Position numbers and translations under genes: made by a program
The notes under the pieces: model-generated
What the model was told of the DNA's origin: nothing
Databases searched by the model: none
Seen by the model: the letters and a program-made list of their open reading frames with translations, nothing else
Assembly: GCA_032358255.1 (NCBI GenBank)
Contig: JAULBX010022187.1
Span: forward strand, 124,001-188,000
Direction of reading: 5' to 3'
From: Heterotrichella gracilis
Taxonomy: Eukaryota; Sar; Xanthophyceae; Tribonematales; Xanthonemataceae
Length of the DNA: 64,000 bases
In this document: piece after piece, positions 36,301 through 47,370 of the stretch
Numbering within the stretch: position 1 is the first letter of the stretch
How the letters are laid out: every line of letters begins with the position of its first letter

Positions 36301-39300
36301 CCGCACCCGAGCTGGCCGGCCTGTGGTCGCTGCTGGTGACAGAGGGGCTGGCCATCACCCTGGAGATGATGCAGAGCTGCCCGCTCAAGGTGCGTGGGTT
36401 TAGGGTTTAGGGTCTGCTTGGAGGGCCGCCACAGTTTGTGACAAAAGTAGATGAATATCAGCTGGGCACAGTCGTTTCACCAAAGAGAGCCAAACAAGCA
36501 GGCGAGTATTCTGGCACTGTTTATACCAGCTGTGACAAATAACTGGGCAGCTAGTCCCATCAGTGGCGGTGTGGACCGCTGCTGGCTGGCTTACTTGATG
36601 GTGGTGCTGACCTCCCCTTTTCACCCCGCTGTAGGATGATCCCCTTGTGAAGCACTGCCTCGACTTCATCGCGGCGGTGTGCGACTCTGCAACCGGCGTT
36701 GCCCCGGAGTCGACGCTCTGCCCCCTGCTGGCCCTGGCTGCCTTCCAGGTCTTTCAGGAGGCCAGGGAGGTTGGGGTGCGCGCTTGTGCGCTGAAAACCC
36801 TAAGGGTTCTGCTGGCAAACCCTACGGGGGCTGTGGCGGTGGGTGTGCCCCTGGAGCAGGCTGTGGCTGCTGTGGCGGGTGCGCTGGCCCAGGCGCGCGA
36901 GAAGGCGGCTGTTCCCATAAAGGACTTGGTGGCGCTGCAGGTGGGTCTGCCCCCGCTTGCTGACTCTTGTGAGGAGGACTACCCCATGCCATGGTATACT
37001 TTCTCATACGGCATAAAGTTCTGTCAATTTCTGTCCTTTGGCCTTGCACGTCGGAATAAGTATGCAACCTCCATATCAGTTCCGCTAAATTTTCCATAAA
37101 CTCCCCCCCCCCCCCTCCTCCAGATCTACGGCCTGTCTGCCATCGGCGCCCTCCTGGAGCTGACCGAAACCCTAGAGGCCAGCCGCGCCCCCGTGGTGTC
37201 GACTGTATCCTCCCACCTTGACGACCTCTTTGCTGCGCACTCGCACATGGTTGCGCACATGGACCACGCGTGGGACCCGCTGGATCACGGGGTGGGGGCG
37301 GTGGCAGGGGACCAGCTGTCGGCGCTGCCAGGTGGGTGAATGGTGGTGCTGTGGTGGTGTCTGTGACCTGCTTTTTCTGTTGTGGTACCTCTTGTGGTCG
37401 CTGTGGTCATCGTTTGATGTAGGTGTGGTATTCCTCCATCGCCCCGCTTTAGGAGGTCGCTGGTTGAACTTCGCCATGGCTAACTGACGGCGTACCCCCC
37501 GTCACCCCCTCCTAGCCTGCTTTATCGCCCCCCTACCCGATCCCACCCTGAACCACACCCTCACTCCCCTCCCCACCCACCTCCAGGCCCCTCCGGCTGC
37601 TGCTACACGTGCCACTGCAGCCAGCTGCACAGCGTGGTGGGGCTGGGCGATGCCTGCTGCGCTGTGGAGGCCATGGTGGCGCTGCTGCAGGCGGCGCACC
37701 CCCAGGGGGCAAACGCGGTGGACGGGGAGGGGAGGACCATGCTGCACAGGTGGGTGTGGACGTGGGTGTTGGTGGGTGTGCGAGGGCATGCTGGGAATCC
37801 TGTGTCAGCAGCGGTCGGCTTCCCTTCGTGCACCCCACCCCCTTGTCACTGCCCCTTGCCCTCCCCTTGCCCACGAACCAAGCCTCCATGTTCAGCACTT
37901 TTGGTCGGCGTTTTTATTGTTCTTCTCCTTTGTCAAATTCCACTTTAAACTCTTACTCTCCCTGCCCCCAGGCTTGCCTGCTCCGGCCTCGCCGACTGCC
38001 TGGACGCATTCTTGGAGGCTGCAGGCGAGGAAGTCGACTTCTTGCGTCGCACCCGTGCGGGCGCCAACGGTCTGCAGCTTGCTAGGGCCGCCAAGCACCC
38101 CGCCTGTGTGGTGCTGCTTGAGGGACCCACCGAGGAGCAGGCGCAGGTGGCGCAGGAGGCGCTGCTCAAGGTGGGGTGTTAGGGTTTGGGGTGGATGCGG
38201 TTAGGGTAATTCGTGAACTCAATAGATTATAAAAGTTATTGAGATGTGCTCACTAGACTAATTGCTTGCCAAAGGTATTTTTGCACTGAAATCAAAGACA
38301 GCTGCAGGTGCAATGACCACTGTTACAGTGACTTTCAAACGTTAACTCAATGGTTGACTTTGTCGGCAACACTTATCACACACTAGCTTGCTCGCTCACC
38401 CCTTACCCACCCACCCCCCCCTTGTAGGAGCTCGAGGCTGAGGGTGTGCAGCAGCAGCAGGAACCACCCCGCCCCGCAGCCAGCCAGGTGGGCAGGGGGA
38501 GGAAGGGGAAGAAGAGGGTAGGCGGAGTCGTGGTGCCGGAGGTCAAGGGAGGAAGCGACTCGACCTGTGATGGGGAGGGTATGGTTTCAAGGGAGGAGGA
38601 GGAGGAGAGGGAGAGGAGGGCGCAGGAGGCGCAGCGTAGGATGGTGGGTGGCAAAAAACCCTGAAATCCTGCCCTGAACCTTTGAACCCCAGTTGTTGTA
38701 TATTCCCCACATGTGCGCAAGCCATGTCATGATGCAAGAAGAACACAACATTGATGATGGCAACATAGTAATGTGTGCAACACACCCTATACAGCACTCT
38801 TGGAAACATCTGTAGCTAAAGCTGGTGCCCATCCACCCACCCTCCCCTCCCACGGCCCCTCCCCTCACACGAACCCCCTCCCCCCCCTTCTTGAAGCAGG
38901 CGCTGGAGGAGGAATACGAGAGGGCACTCGAGGAGCGCAGGGCCCAGCTGCAGGCGCAGCAGGCAGCTGCTAATGAGGCGCACATGACCGCGCGACTCTC
39001 CCGCATCCTCACCCAAGGGGAGGAGCAGGGGGGGAGCGAGGAGGGGGACGGCGGTGGGGAGGGAATGGGCAGGGGCGGGTCGGAGTCCAGCGGGGCTGCC
39101 GAGCCTGTTTCGCCTGTGCAGACGCACGAGGGTGCGTACAACCCCTGAATCCTAAACCCTATTATTTGTGCCCTTCGACACTCGCGGGCGGCTCCTCATG
39201 CTACTCTATTGGTGGTCCCCATGCTAGGATGCACACACGAAACCTGTTTCAGCAACTGGTTGTGTCTGTCAAGAGTGGAGTTGGTACTAGAAGGGTGTAG

Positions 39301-42300
39301 GGTTTAGGGTTTCCAGCCCTCACTCCTCACACTTACCCACCACCTACGCCCTTGCAGAGCCCGGTGGCGATCACTCGGACTCCAACCACTCCGACTCCGC
39401 CACCTCCGACACCACGCTGTGCGATTCCCTTGCCAGCGGGTGCAACGAGGTGCCCCAGAGTGCAGACATACTTGCACGCTATGCCAGGAAGGCTGGTCAG
39501 CCAATGGAGGTCCAGCAGGCCTTGCTCATGCAGCAGGTGAGGGGTTTGCGTGGTTTTTTCACATGGTGAATGTGCCTGTCAGTCATGAGTTGTCCACCTC
39601 CCCAAGCATTCTCGCGTCCTTATCCCATTGTAACCTCAGGCCAGCCCATCTATTGTCACAATGGTTAGGGGTTGCCTTCCTGGTTGGTGCAGGCCTGTGT
39701 AAAACTGTTTAAGGTTTAGGGTTTAGGGTTGCCTTCCTGGTTGGTGCAGGCCTGTGTAAAACTGTTTAGGGTTTAGGGTTTAGGGTTTAGGGCTTAGGGT
39801 TGCCTTCCCGGTTGGTGCAGGCCTGCATAAAACTGCCTGCATGTGTGTCAGCGAGAGCGTGTGGCTCTCGGAATACGAGTGCCAACTTCCCCTTGCTGCA
39901 TGCTACTTTCACCCTGTACACACCACATGCAGACTAATGCTTCTGTTCCCCCCTTGCCACAGCTGTCTGACCTGCAGCGCGCCCCCTCCCACACCCCACA
40001 CCCCTTCCACGCCGACCTCCCCTTTGTCTCCTCCACCCACACCTCCCCCCCTGCCCCCCTCTCGCCAAGCCTGTTCTCTGGCGGGTGGGGCAGTGCAGTG
40101 AGCCCCCTCGATGGGGCCAGCACCAGCCTGTTTGCGCTGTCAGCGCCTGCACCACAGGTGAGAACCCTAAGTTAGGGTGATCTCCTGGCGCTGCAGCGAG
40201 CTGCTTCCGACCCTAGGTTAGGGTAACCTCCTGGCATGGCGAGCGCATGCTGTCAACTTCAAGTATGGTGTCTTATGCTTGCAGCAGCGCGGTTTGTTGA
40301 TCCACACCTTGGCGAGTTGCCAAACCCTACCTTAGGGTCCACCGCCCTCACCCTAACCCTTTTGGCTGCCCCCCAGGTGCCGCTGCCCCACCAGCACTGG
40401 CCGCTGCGCCCCTCCCCTTCCTCCTCATCCAGCATTCCTCCCTTGGGCTTGGACCTCCAATCATCCCCCCTCCTGGGATACCTCCCCACCACATCATCCC
40501 CACTTTTCCCCCTGGTCCCGGGGACCCAGTCCCTGATGATGGACCCTTTTGCGATCGGCTCCGATGGCTACTTCGATCAGCCGCAATCGACGATTCCACG
40601 CAATCCGAGTGCGCTGGACCTGATCAGCGGCGCCGATGAGCTGCCCGATTTGGGTCTCCAGATCAACACCACCCGAGCAGGGGGGTATGATATCGATCTG
40701 AGCAAGGGGCTGGGGATGAGTGCAGGGATGCAGGCGGGGATGCAGAATTTCAGCGGGCGGGACCACTTCACCCGCGGCGGGGATGAGGGAGGCAGCGCTG
40801 CGCTGAGCATCATTCGCAGCACAGCATTCAACGTGAGTGGCTAGGGTACTAGAGTTTGGAGTTTTAGGGCTTGGATTTGGGGGCTTGCACTTGGTGACGC
40901 GTATTTTGTGTGATCCTAGGAGTGTTTATCAGAAATTTCCAACGCTGTGCCTTGTACACTACTGTACTTGTTCATTGGTTTATGCCATATTTTACGCTGT
41001 AGTTGCTGACGTTGGTGGTGCAAAAATTGCCTGCCTTCTTGACTCCTCAGCTGGCTTGTGTAGCCCAAATCAATGGACATTTCCACCCAGCCCTTTTCCA
41101 TTTCCTTTGTTTTTCTCACCCTAACCAAAAACCCCTTTTTGCAGCGCCCCTCCCTCCTCGAGCCCCTCTCCGAGCCCCTCCACCTCCTCCCCCCCTCCAT
41201 CGCATCCCACTCCCACCCGGCAATGCCCCACGTCTCCACCTGGGACACCCCAACCCACCCCATCCCCACCTCCGGCCCAATCCCCACCTCAGCCACTGCC
41301 ATCAGCCAGCGCCAGCAGGTTCGGGACGAGATCTCGCGACTCGCTGAGTACCTGAGCGCTGAGCACGCCAAGGCTGAGGCTGCGGGGATTGTGACGCCGG
41401 GGTACAGTCCCAGGACGGACACGCCCTCATACACTGGTGAGTGTGCTGAAATTTATCCGATAAATGCTTTTCTTAAATGAAGGCTGTTTAGGCTTTTAAG
41501 ATTTAGGTGTATGTAGCCGTGCTGGCTGAGTAAATAAGTGGGTTGGTAGGTTGGTTGGCACCCTCCAGGAGTGGCCACATGATGGAGGTCTTGTATAGGG
41601 TTTAGGGTTCAGACGCCGCTGCCACTTTGTGGGTTAGGGCTTAGGGTAAGCGGCTGCCGTGCAAATTGTGGTTGCCCAATGCTGACTGGTTTCCTCCCCT
41701 CCTTCAGATGACGAGCACCTGTCCCCGTCCACCTTGGAGGCTGAGCTGGATGCGCACCTCAGGAACCTGGCGCAGGCAAAGCAGGTGAGCAGGCAGGCAA
41801 ACACCCTACAAAACCCTGGCGAAACCCTGCAAAAAAACCTACTCTACTCCACGTCCTGCCCAACTGCACTGGCCCCCGCAGCAAGCAAACCCCTTGCTCC
41901 TCGTTTCTGGCCTTGCTGCAAATATTTGCCTGGCATCAGAGTGCCCCTGAACTCACCCCTTCCCTCCCGTCTCAGTCGTGGTCCGGCTGCGGCGACCCCC
42001 TTGGCGACGACGACCCCCCCGGGGAGTCCACCGACACCCCCTCCAAGCACCTGTGGCTGGGTAACCTGTCCACAAAGGTGCCCAGGGCGGTGCTCAAGGC
42101 CATCTTCGAGAAGTTTGGGCCGGTGGATGATGTGGTGACCTTCCCCGGGAGGATGTACGCGTTTGTCAACTTCAGGTGGGGATTTGGGGACAAGAGGCGG
42201 GGCTTGGGTGTTTGTGTGTGTGTGGGGGGGTGCGTGGAGTGTGGGCCTCAATTGTTGGGAGTTTGATGACATTCCTCAAAGGGGATTTTTTCAGTGTAGG

Positions 42301-45300
42301 GTTTGAGGTGGTGTTCCGAAACCCTAAACCCTATGTCTTCACAGCATACAATTTTCCGGACTTGCCTCCTATGCACACCCATTGCCGCTGCACCACATCC
42401 ACCCATCAACCCACCACCACCCACCCCCTCCCCCTCCAGGCACATGGAGGACGCCGCCAGGGCGTTCGACGCAATGAACGCCGAAGACCTCACCTCGCTG
42501 ACAGGTGGCAAGCAGATGGTCATCAAGTTCAGGCCAAACAAAAAGGCGCTCGGCAAGGTCCCCGAGGGGCCCGCGGGGGCGGACGGCACCCCCAAATGCG
42601 GGTCCCCATCCTCACCCCCCCTGGGATCCTCAGAGGAGCCCTCCTGGGATTCTGAAACTCCCGAAAACCCTGACCAGGTGTGTGCGCGTGTTGGGCCTCG
42701 TTTCAATTCTCCTCCTGTAAGTAAGTAAGTAAGTATTTGCTTTCCAGCTTTGAAGCCAGGTTAGCATGTCTGGGTATGCCTCACCCCAGTCCTGGAGCCA
42801 AGGCTTAACTGACACTGTTTCCAGTGTGGCAGATGGTGGCCAACCAGTCGTGCCGCTTACCGCACTTTCTTGCTCCCCATTTTATTCCATCGCAAAGTTC
42901 AGGGAAATTTCTGTGCTACATTGTTTAACCCCATGATTGCTTTGCAGCCCCTTATACAGGGCTCTGGCCAAAATGGCATTCAATCTTCAAACCCTACAAG
43001 TCAGCCCTAAACCCTAAAGGTCCGCACTCAAACCCTAAACCCCCTTCCTCCCTTTCCCGCGCAGGCCTCGGACGCCGCCGTCGCCACCACGCCCACCGAG
43101 CCTGACCAGTCCACCATCCCCAGCAACCGCATCTGGTTGGGCAACATCAGCGCAAGCGCAAGCGTGCGCTCCCTGCGTTCCGTGTTCGCCCGGTTTGGAA
43201 CCCTCACGGATGCCGCGGTGTTCCCTGCGCGCATCGGGCCGCTGGGCTACGCGTTTGTGAACTTTGAGAGCGTGGAGGATGGGGTTCGGGCCTACGAGGC
43301 GCTGAACAACGAGGTGGTGCCGCTGCTGACTGGGACCAAGCAGCTCAAGATGCGGTTCAAGAAGCCAAAGGTGCGCGCAGCAAAAAGAATGTTATAATGT
43401 CTAAAAACATGTCTGTTGTCAAAAATCAAGTAAGTGGTTAAGAGTTCTGCAAAAGTATATTTTATAATCCACTAAACTCTAAAAAACAATCCACCAAAAA
43501 AAAACGGTAATTTGTTATGTAGTGGGTTTCTTACTTTAATTTGATTCCTGGGTCATCTTTCTACAATCTACCTACTCCGCACGTGCTGCCATCCCCTTAA
43601 AACCCCTCTCACCAATCCCACCCCCACAGGAGGACTCCGCCGACGGCACCACCACCCCTCCGGCAGCCCCCGACGCCCCTCCCCTTGACCCCCCCCGTGG
43701 CCGCCCCTCCCGCCACGTGTGGCTGGGCAACCTCCCCCTGAAGGCCAACAAGACAGCCATCGAGGCTGTGTTTGCGCGCTATGGGGTTCTTGAGAGCGTG
43801 CGAGTGTTCCCGGGAAAGACCTATGCCTTTGTCAACTACGAGGGGGAGGTGGATGCTTGCAGGGCGATCGATGCGCTGGACAACACGCTGGTGCCCGCCA
43901 TATCAGGTGCGGTTGTGGTTTAGGGTATTTATGAGGTGTGGGGTGGGGTGGGTTTGGCTGAACACAAGCTCGCCGCCCGCATACATCTGTTTTCATAGCT
44001 TGTATTACGCAAGATGGGTGCTGAATATGGCTCTTAGCAGTGCACTCAGATCACGTTACACTACACTTACATGTATATATTACATTGCAAGCATTCCGGC
44101 AGGAAGCCAGATTAGCAACCAGCCTTAACTGTAGCACAATACTCACCCCCTCCCTTTTCCCCCTTTCAGGCAACAAGGCCCTGGTGGTGCGCTACCAGCT
44201 TGACCCCACATCACCAGACTCACTCCAGCGCCGCGCTGCGGCATTCGGAGGGGGGACTGGCACCCCCAAGGAACACCCCACCACCCCCGACCTCCCCTCC
44301 CCCCTCTCCATGTTTTCCTCCCCCCTGGCATCCCACCCGGAGGTGCTGGGGGAGCTGAGGTGCCTGCCGGAGGTGGCTGTGGGTGTGGTGGGGGGCGTGG
44401 ATGTGGCTGTGGGTGGGGTTGTGGAGCCTGACTCCCCGGGACTGGACGTGCCCCAGCCCATCCCCAATTTGTCCAACAGGTGGGTGACGTTGCCTGGGGT
44501 TTAGGGGCAGGGTTTTAGGGTGCAGAGCTAGGGTTTGCCTAGCACCGTGCACAAGCCATACACCACTCATGCCTTGTCTAAGCAAGCCTAAGGTGCCCAC
44601 TGCTCATGGTTTCCCCCCAACCTGAAACAAGGGTTTCCTCCTACCTACTGGCCAGAGGGTCCCCCCCCCCCCCAGGAAATCTCGCGCACTGACTACCGTA
44701 AACGCTAATTCCAGGCTGATCCCCAACAACCCCCACCCATTGCGTAGGGTTTCCTCCCCTCTGACCAACCCCTCCCCCTGTGCAGGCTGAACCCCAACAA
44801 CACCCACTTTGACCGCGAGCTTGCTGAGCGCTACAAGCACATGAGCAAGAGCGAGAAGGAGTCGCTGTGGGCGTACGACAGGGCGCAGTGCCACATCAAC
44901 ATGCAGGTGGGGCTTAGGGTTTTGCGATAGGGTTGCAGGGTTTTGGTAGGGATTTAAGGCACATGAGCATGTTGCTGTGGGCATACGACAGGGTGCAGTG
45001 CCGCATCAACATGCAGGTGGGTGGAAGGGGCAATGTTAGGGTTCTGGTAGGATTTTGTGGTATGCCTGGTAGGGTTAAGGTAGCAGTGCCCCATCAGCAT
45101 CAGGGCAATGGCATATGTGCCACTTCAAATGAGCCACACAGATAGCATCACAGACGCCCCTCTGTTGCCCTCCTAACACGCTCTCCTCCCCCACCCCCCC
45201 CACAGTTGAACGACCCCTACGCCGCCCCCTCCCTCCTCCACCCCCCCGCCCCCGACGCCTCCCTTGGCGCCATCACCAACCCCCACCTGGCGGCGCTCCT

Positions 45301-47370
45301 GCAGAGCCACAGCCTGTCGCCCCACCTGGCGGCGGCGCTGGCAGCGGCTGCGGCGGCAGGGACTGGGGCACAGCCGGGCATGCAGGGCGCAGCGACACAG
45401 GTGAGCGCGCATGGTGTTCTTTCTCCTCCTGTTTGGCGCATCATCTGGTGGAGGCTTTTACTACTTCAAGGTGTAGGATGGGCCTCTCTTTGCAAGAAAG
45501 CAAGAAAGCAAGAAACCGTGGTTTCGGTTCATAATATGCCAGATACAGACATGGACTCGTACTTGAAATGGAAAAAGTAAATGTAGAGGGAAGTATTATG
45601 CAAAGGATGCGTTTGACCCACCCACCCTCCTCCCGCAGCTGCCCCGCCCCTACCCCTCCACCAGCCTGTTCAAGCAGCCGCTGCCAGCTGGCGGCCCCAG
45701 GGCGCTCGACGGCCTGCCCCCCCCTCCCACCGCCAACCCCCACAGGCTTCCATCGCTGGCTCAGCAGCCCCTGGTGCAGCCCCAGAGCTCCTACGGCTTT
45801 GACTCCATGGCGGCATCGCAGCTGCTGGCGCTGCAGGTGAGTTTAGGGTCTGGTGCTTAGGGTTTTGGGCTTTGTGGGTTGGATATGAGTGGTGTGTCAT
45901 TATTGGTGGCTTTGTTAGACTCTGCCCAGCATAACGCCCACCACCTACCGCAACCCTCCCCTGCACCCTGGTGCCAACCCCTTGCCCTTGCTTTCAAACC
46001 CTAACGTGTCAAGTCTCCACCACTCCGCACTACCAAAAACCCTACTCCCGCGCCCCAAAACCCTAACCCCGCACCCTCACGTGTACACCCCCGCAGGACC
46101 AGGCCCAGCAGCTGCACCTCCTCCAGCAGCTCCAGCAGCAACAGTTGCAGGCCCAGCAGCTGCAGCAGCAGCAGCAACTCCAGCACCTGCAGCAGCAGCA
46201 ACAGTACCAGCTGCCCATGTCGAGCCTGCCCCTCCAGCAGTACCAGCAGTCCCTCTCCAGCCTGCCCCTGCAAGGCTACCAGCAGCCAATGTCCAGCATG
46301 GGGCTCAACCTGGGGTCCAATACCCTAAGCCTCAACCACAACACCCTAGGAGGGTACAACCCCAGCGCCGCCCGCTACCCAGACGCCTACGCGCCCCCCT
46401 CCCCACCCCCCACCCTGCATCAGCACCTCACCAACAGCGGCTATGGTGGGGGCAGGGGAGGGGACCAGCAGGCACTGCGGAACGCCCCCCACATGACCCA
46501 CATGCAGCAGCTGCAGGGCGACATGCAGCGCAGCGCCATGTGTACGTCCATAAACCCTAACCTCTACCCTAAACACTGCGTGTGCCGGGAAAATTTGGCT
46601 CTCAACCCTTACCCTGTGTACGTTCATGAGCCCAAAACCCTATCCCCCCCCCGCGATGTTTCAGTGTCTGGCTTCCCTTGAAACCTACCATGGCCGAAGA
46701 TAGGCTCTTCCTGTTGTGTAATGTTCCAGTGTGTGTAGGGTCTGGGGCATACCCTTATTCCTATTCACACTGAAGCATCGCACACAGGGGAGAGCTTCCC
46801 TTGAACATGGCAGATCCTATTGTGAAGCCACACACTGAAATCACGCATGAAGGGCTTACGGTTTACCATAAACCCTATACTGTGTCTCCCCTCCTGGTAC
46901 CTGCCAGCATCAAAGGGATGCTCTCGCTCCCAGCACAGTACCATGACAGCTTACCGCTGCCATATGTGCCCAACCCCCCCCTCCCCTGTATCCCCCAACC
47001 CCCATTTTTGGACCGCCCGCTGACCCCTTCCCTGTCCCCTTTTCCTGCAGATGCCCCCCATGACACCGCAGTGCAGACCGCAGCGACCGTGGCGGCAGCA
47101 GTGGCGGCGGCCTTCCAGCAGAACCCCCCATACCCTGCCCCCGCGCAGGACCCCTACTACACCCCCGGGGCCTTTTTCGAGGGGGGGCAGGTGCTGGCAG
47201 GGGGCCAGTCGCACGCCGATTTGTCGGGGGGCTACGGCAGGAGCGCCCATCCCAACTCTGACATGCTGCGCAGCCAGGGGGGGAATGCATATGGCATGGC
47301 GGCGCCTCCCATGCAGGGGAGGGGGATGTCTTCTGGATACGGCATGCAGAGACCCTTCCAGGGTTTCTGA
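33379..47370 (+). CDS. Giant RNA-binding protein: HEAT/ARM-like + ankyrin-like + three RRMs (27 exons, 2056 aa)
   Basis: Exons: 33379-33681, 34319-34393, 34876-35015, 35382-35499, 35782-36014, 36221-36389, 36635-36940, 37124-37331, 37587-37749, 37972-38170, 38428-38643, 38900-39131, 39358-39536, 39963-40157, 40377-40832, 41145-41436, 41708-41784, 41976-42175, 42440-42677, 43065-43370, 43630-43906, 44170-44479, 44786-44906, 45206-45400, 45639-45836, 46097-46541, 47051-47370; sum 6171 nt, every junction in phase. Residues ~100-520 are helical Ala/Leu repeats of HEAT/ARM type. Residues ~530-640 hold ankyrin-like repeats (DGEGRTMLHRLACSG) beside CCYTCHC. A charged coiled-coil region and Ser/Pro disorder follow. 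The RRMs lie at ~1211-1285, 1355-1432 and 1464-1538, with RNP2 LWLGNL/IWLGNI/VWLGNL and RNP1 YAFVNF/YAFVNF/YAFVNY. The tail is Gln-rich (~1803-1850), then Gly/Tyr/Met-rich. Probably an RNA-processing or granule scaffold (inference). Two adjacent genes are possible, but no stop or start separates them. Confidence 0.82.
39671..39836 (+). repeat. Three ~40-bp units separated by telomere motifs (intron 13)
   Basis: GTTGCCTTCCTGGTTGGTGC followed by AGGCCTGTGTAAAACTG occurs at about 39671, 39728 and 39799, with (TTTAGGG)n runs between units. Each unit contains a plausible acceptor (GGTGCAG/GC). Confidence 0.85.
42719..42884 (-). repeat. Dispersed short repeat, SINE-like, copy B
   Basis: Reverse-orientation partner of 4432-4595. 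Its (GTAA)n end at 42719-42735 is the complement of the (TTAC)n tail. It lies in the intron between the exons ending 42677 and starting 43065 of the large RRM gene, in antisense orientation. Confidence 0.6.
44962..45022 (+). repeat. Copy of exon 23's end in the following intron
   Basis: The end of the exon stopping at 44906 (coding WAYDRAQCHINMQ plus the CAG/GTGGG donor) is repeated 100 bp later as a near-copy (WAYDRVQCRINMQ) that also has an intact donor. Confidence 0.85.
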
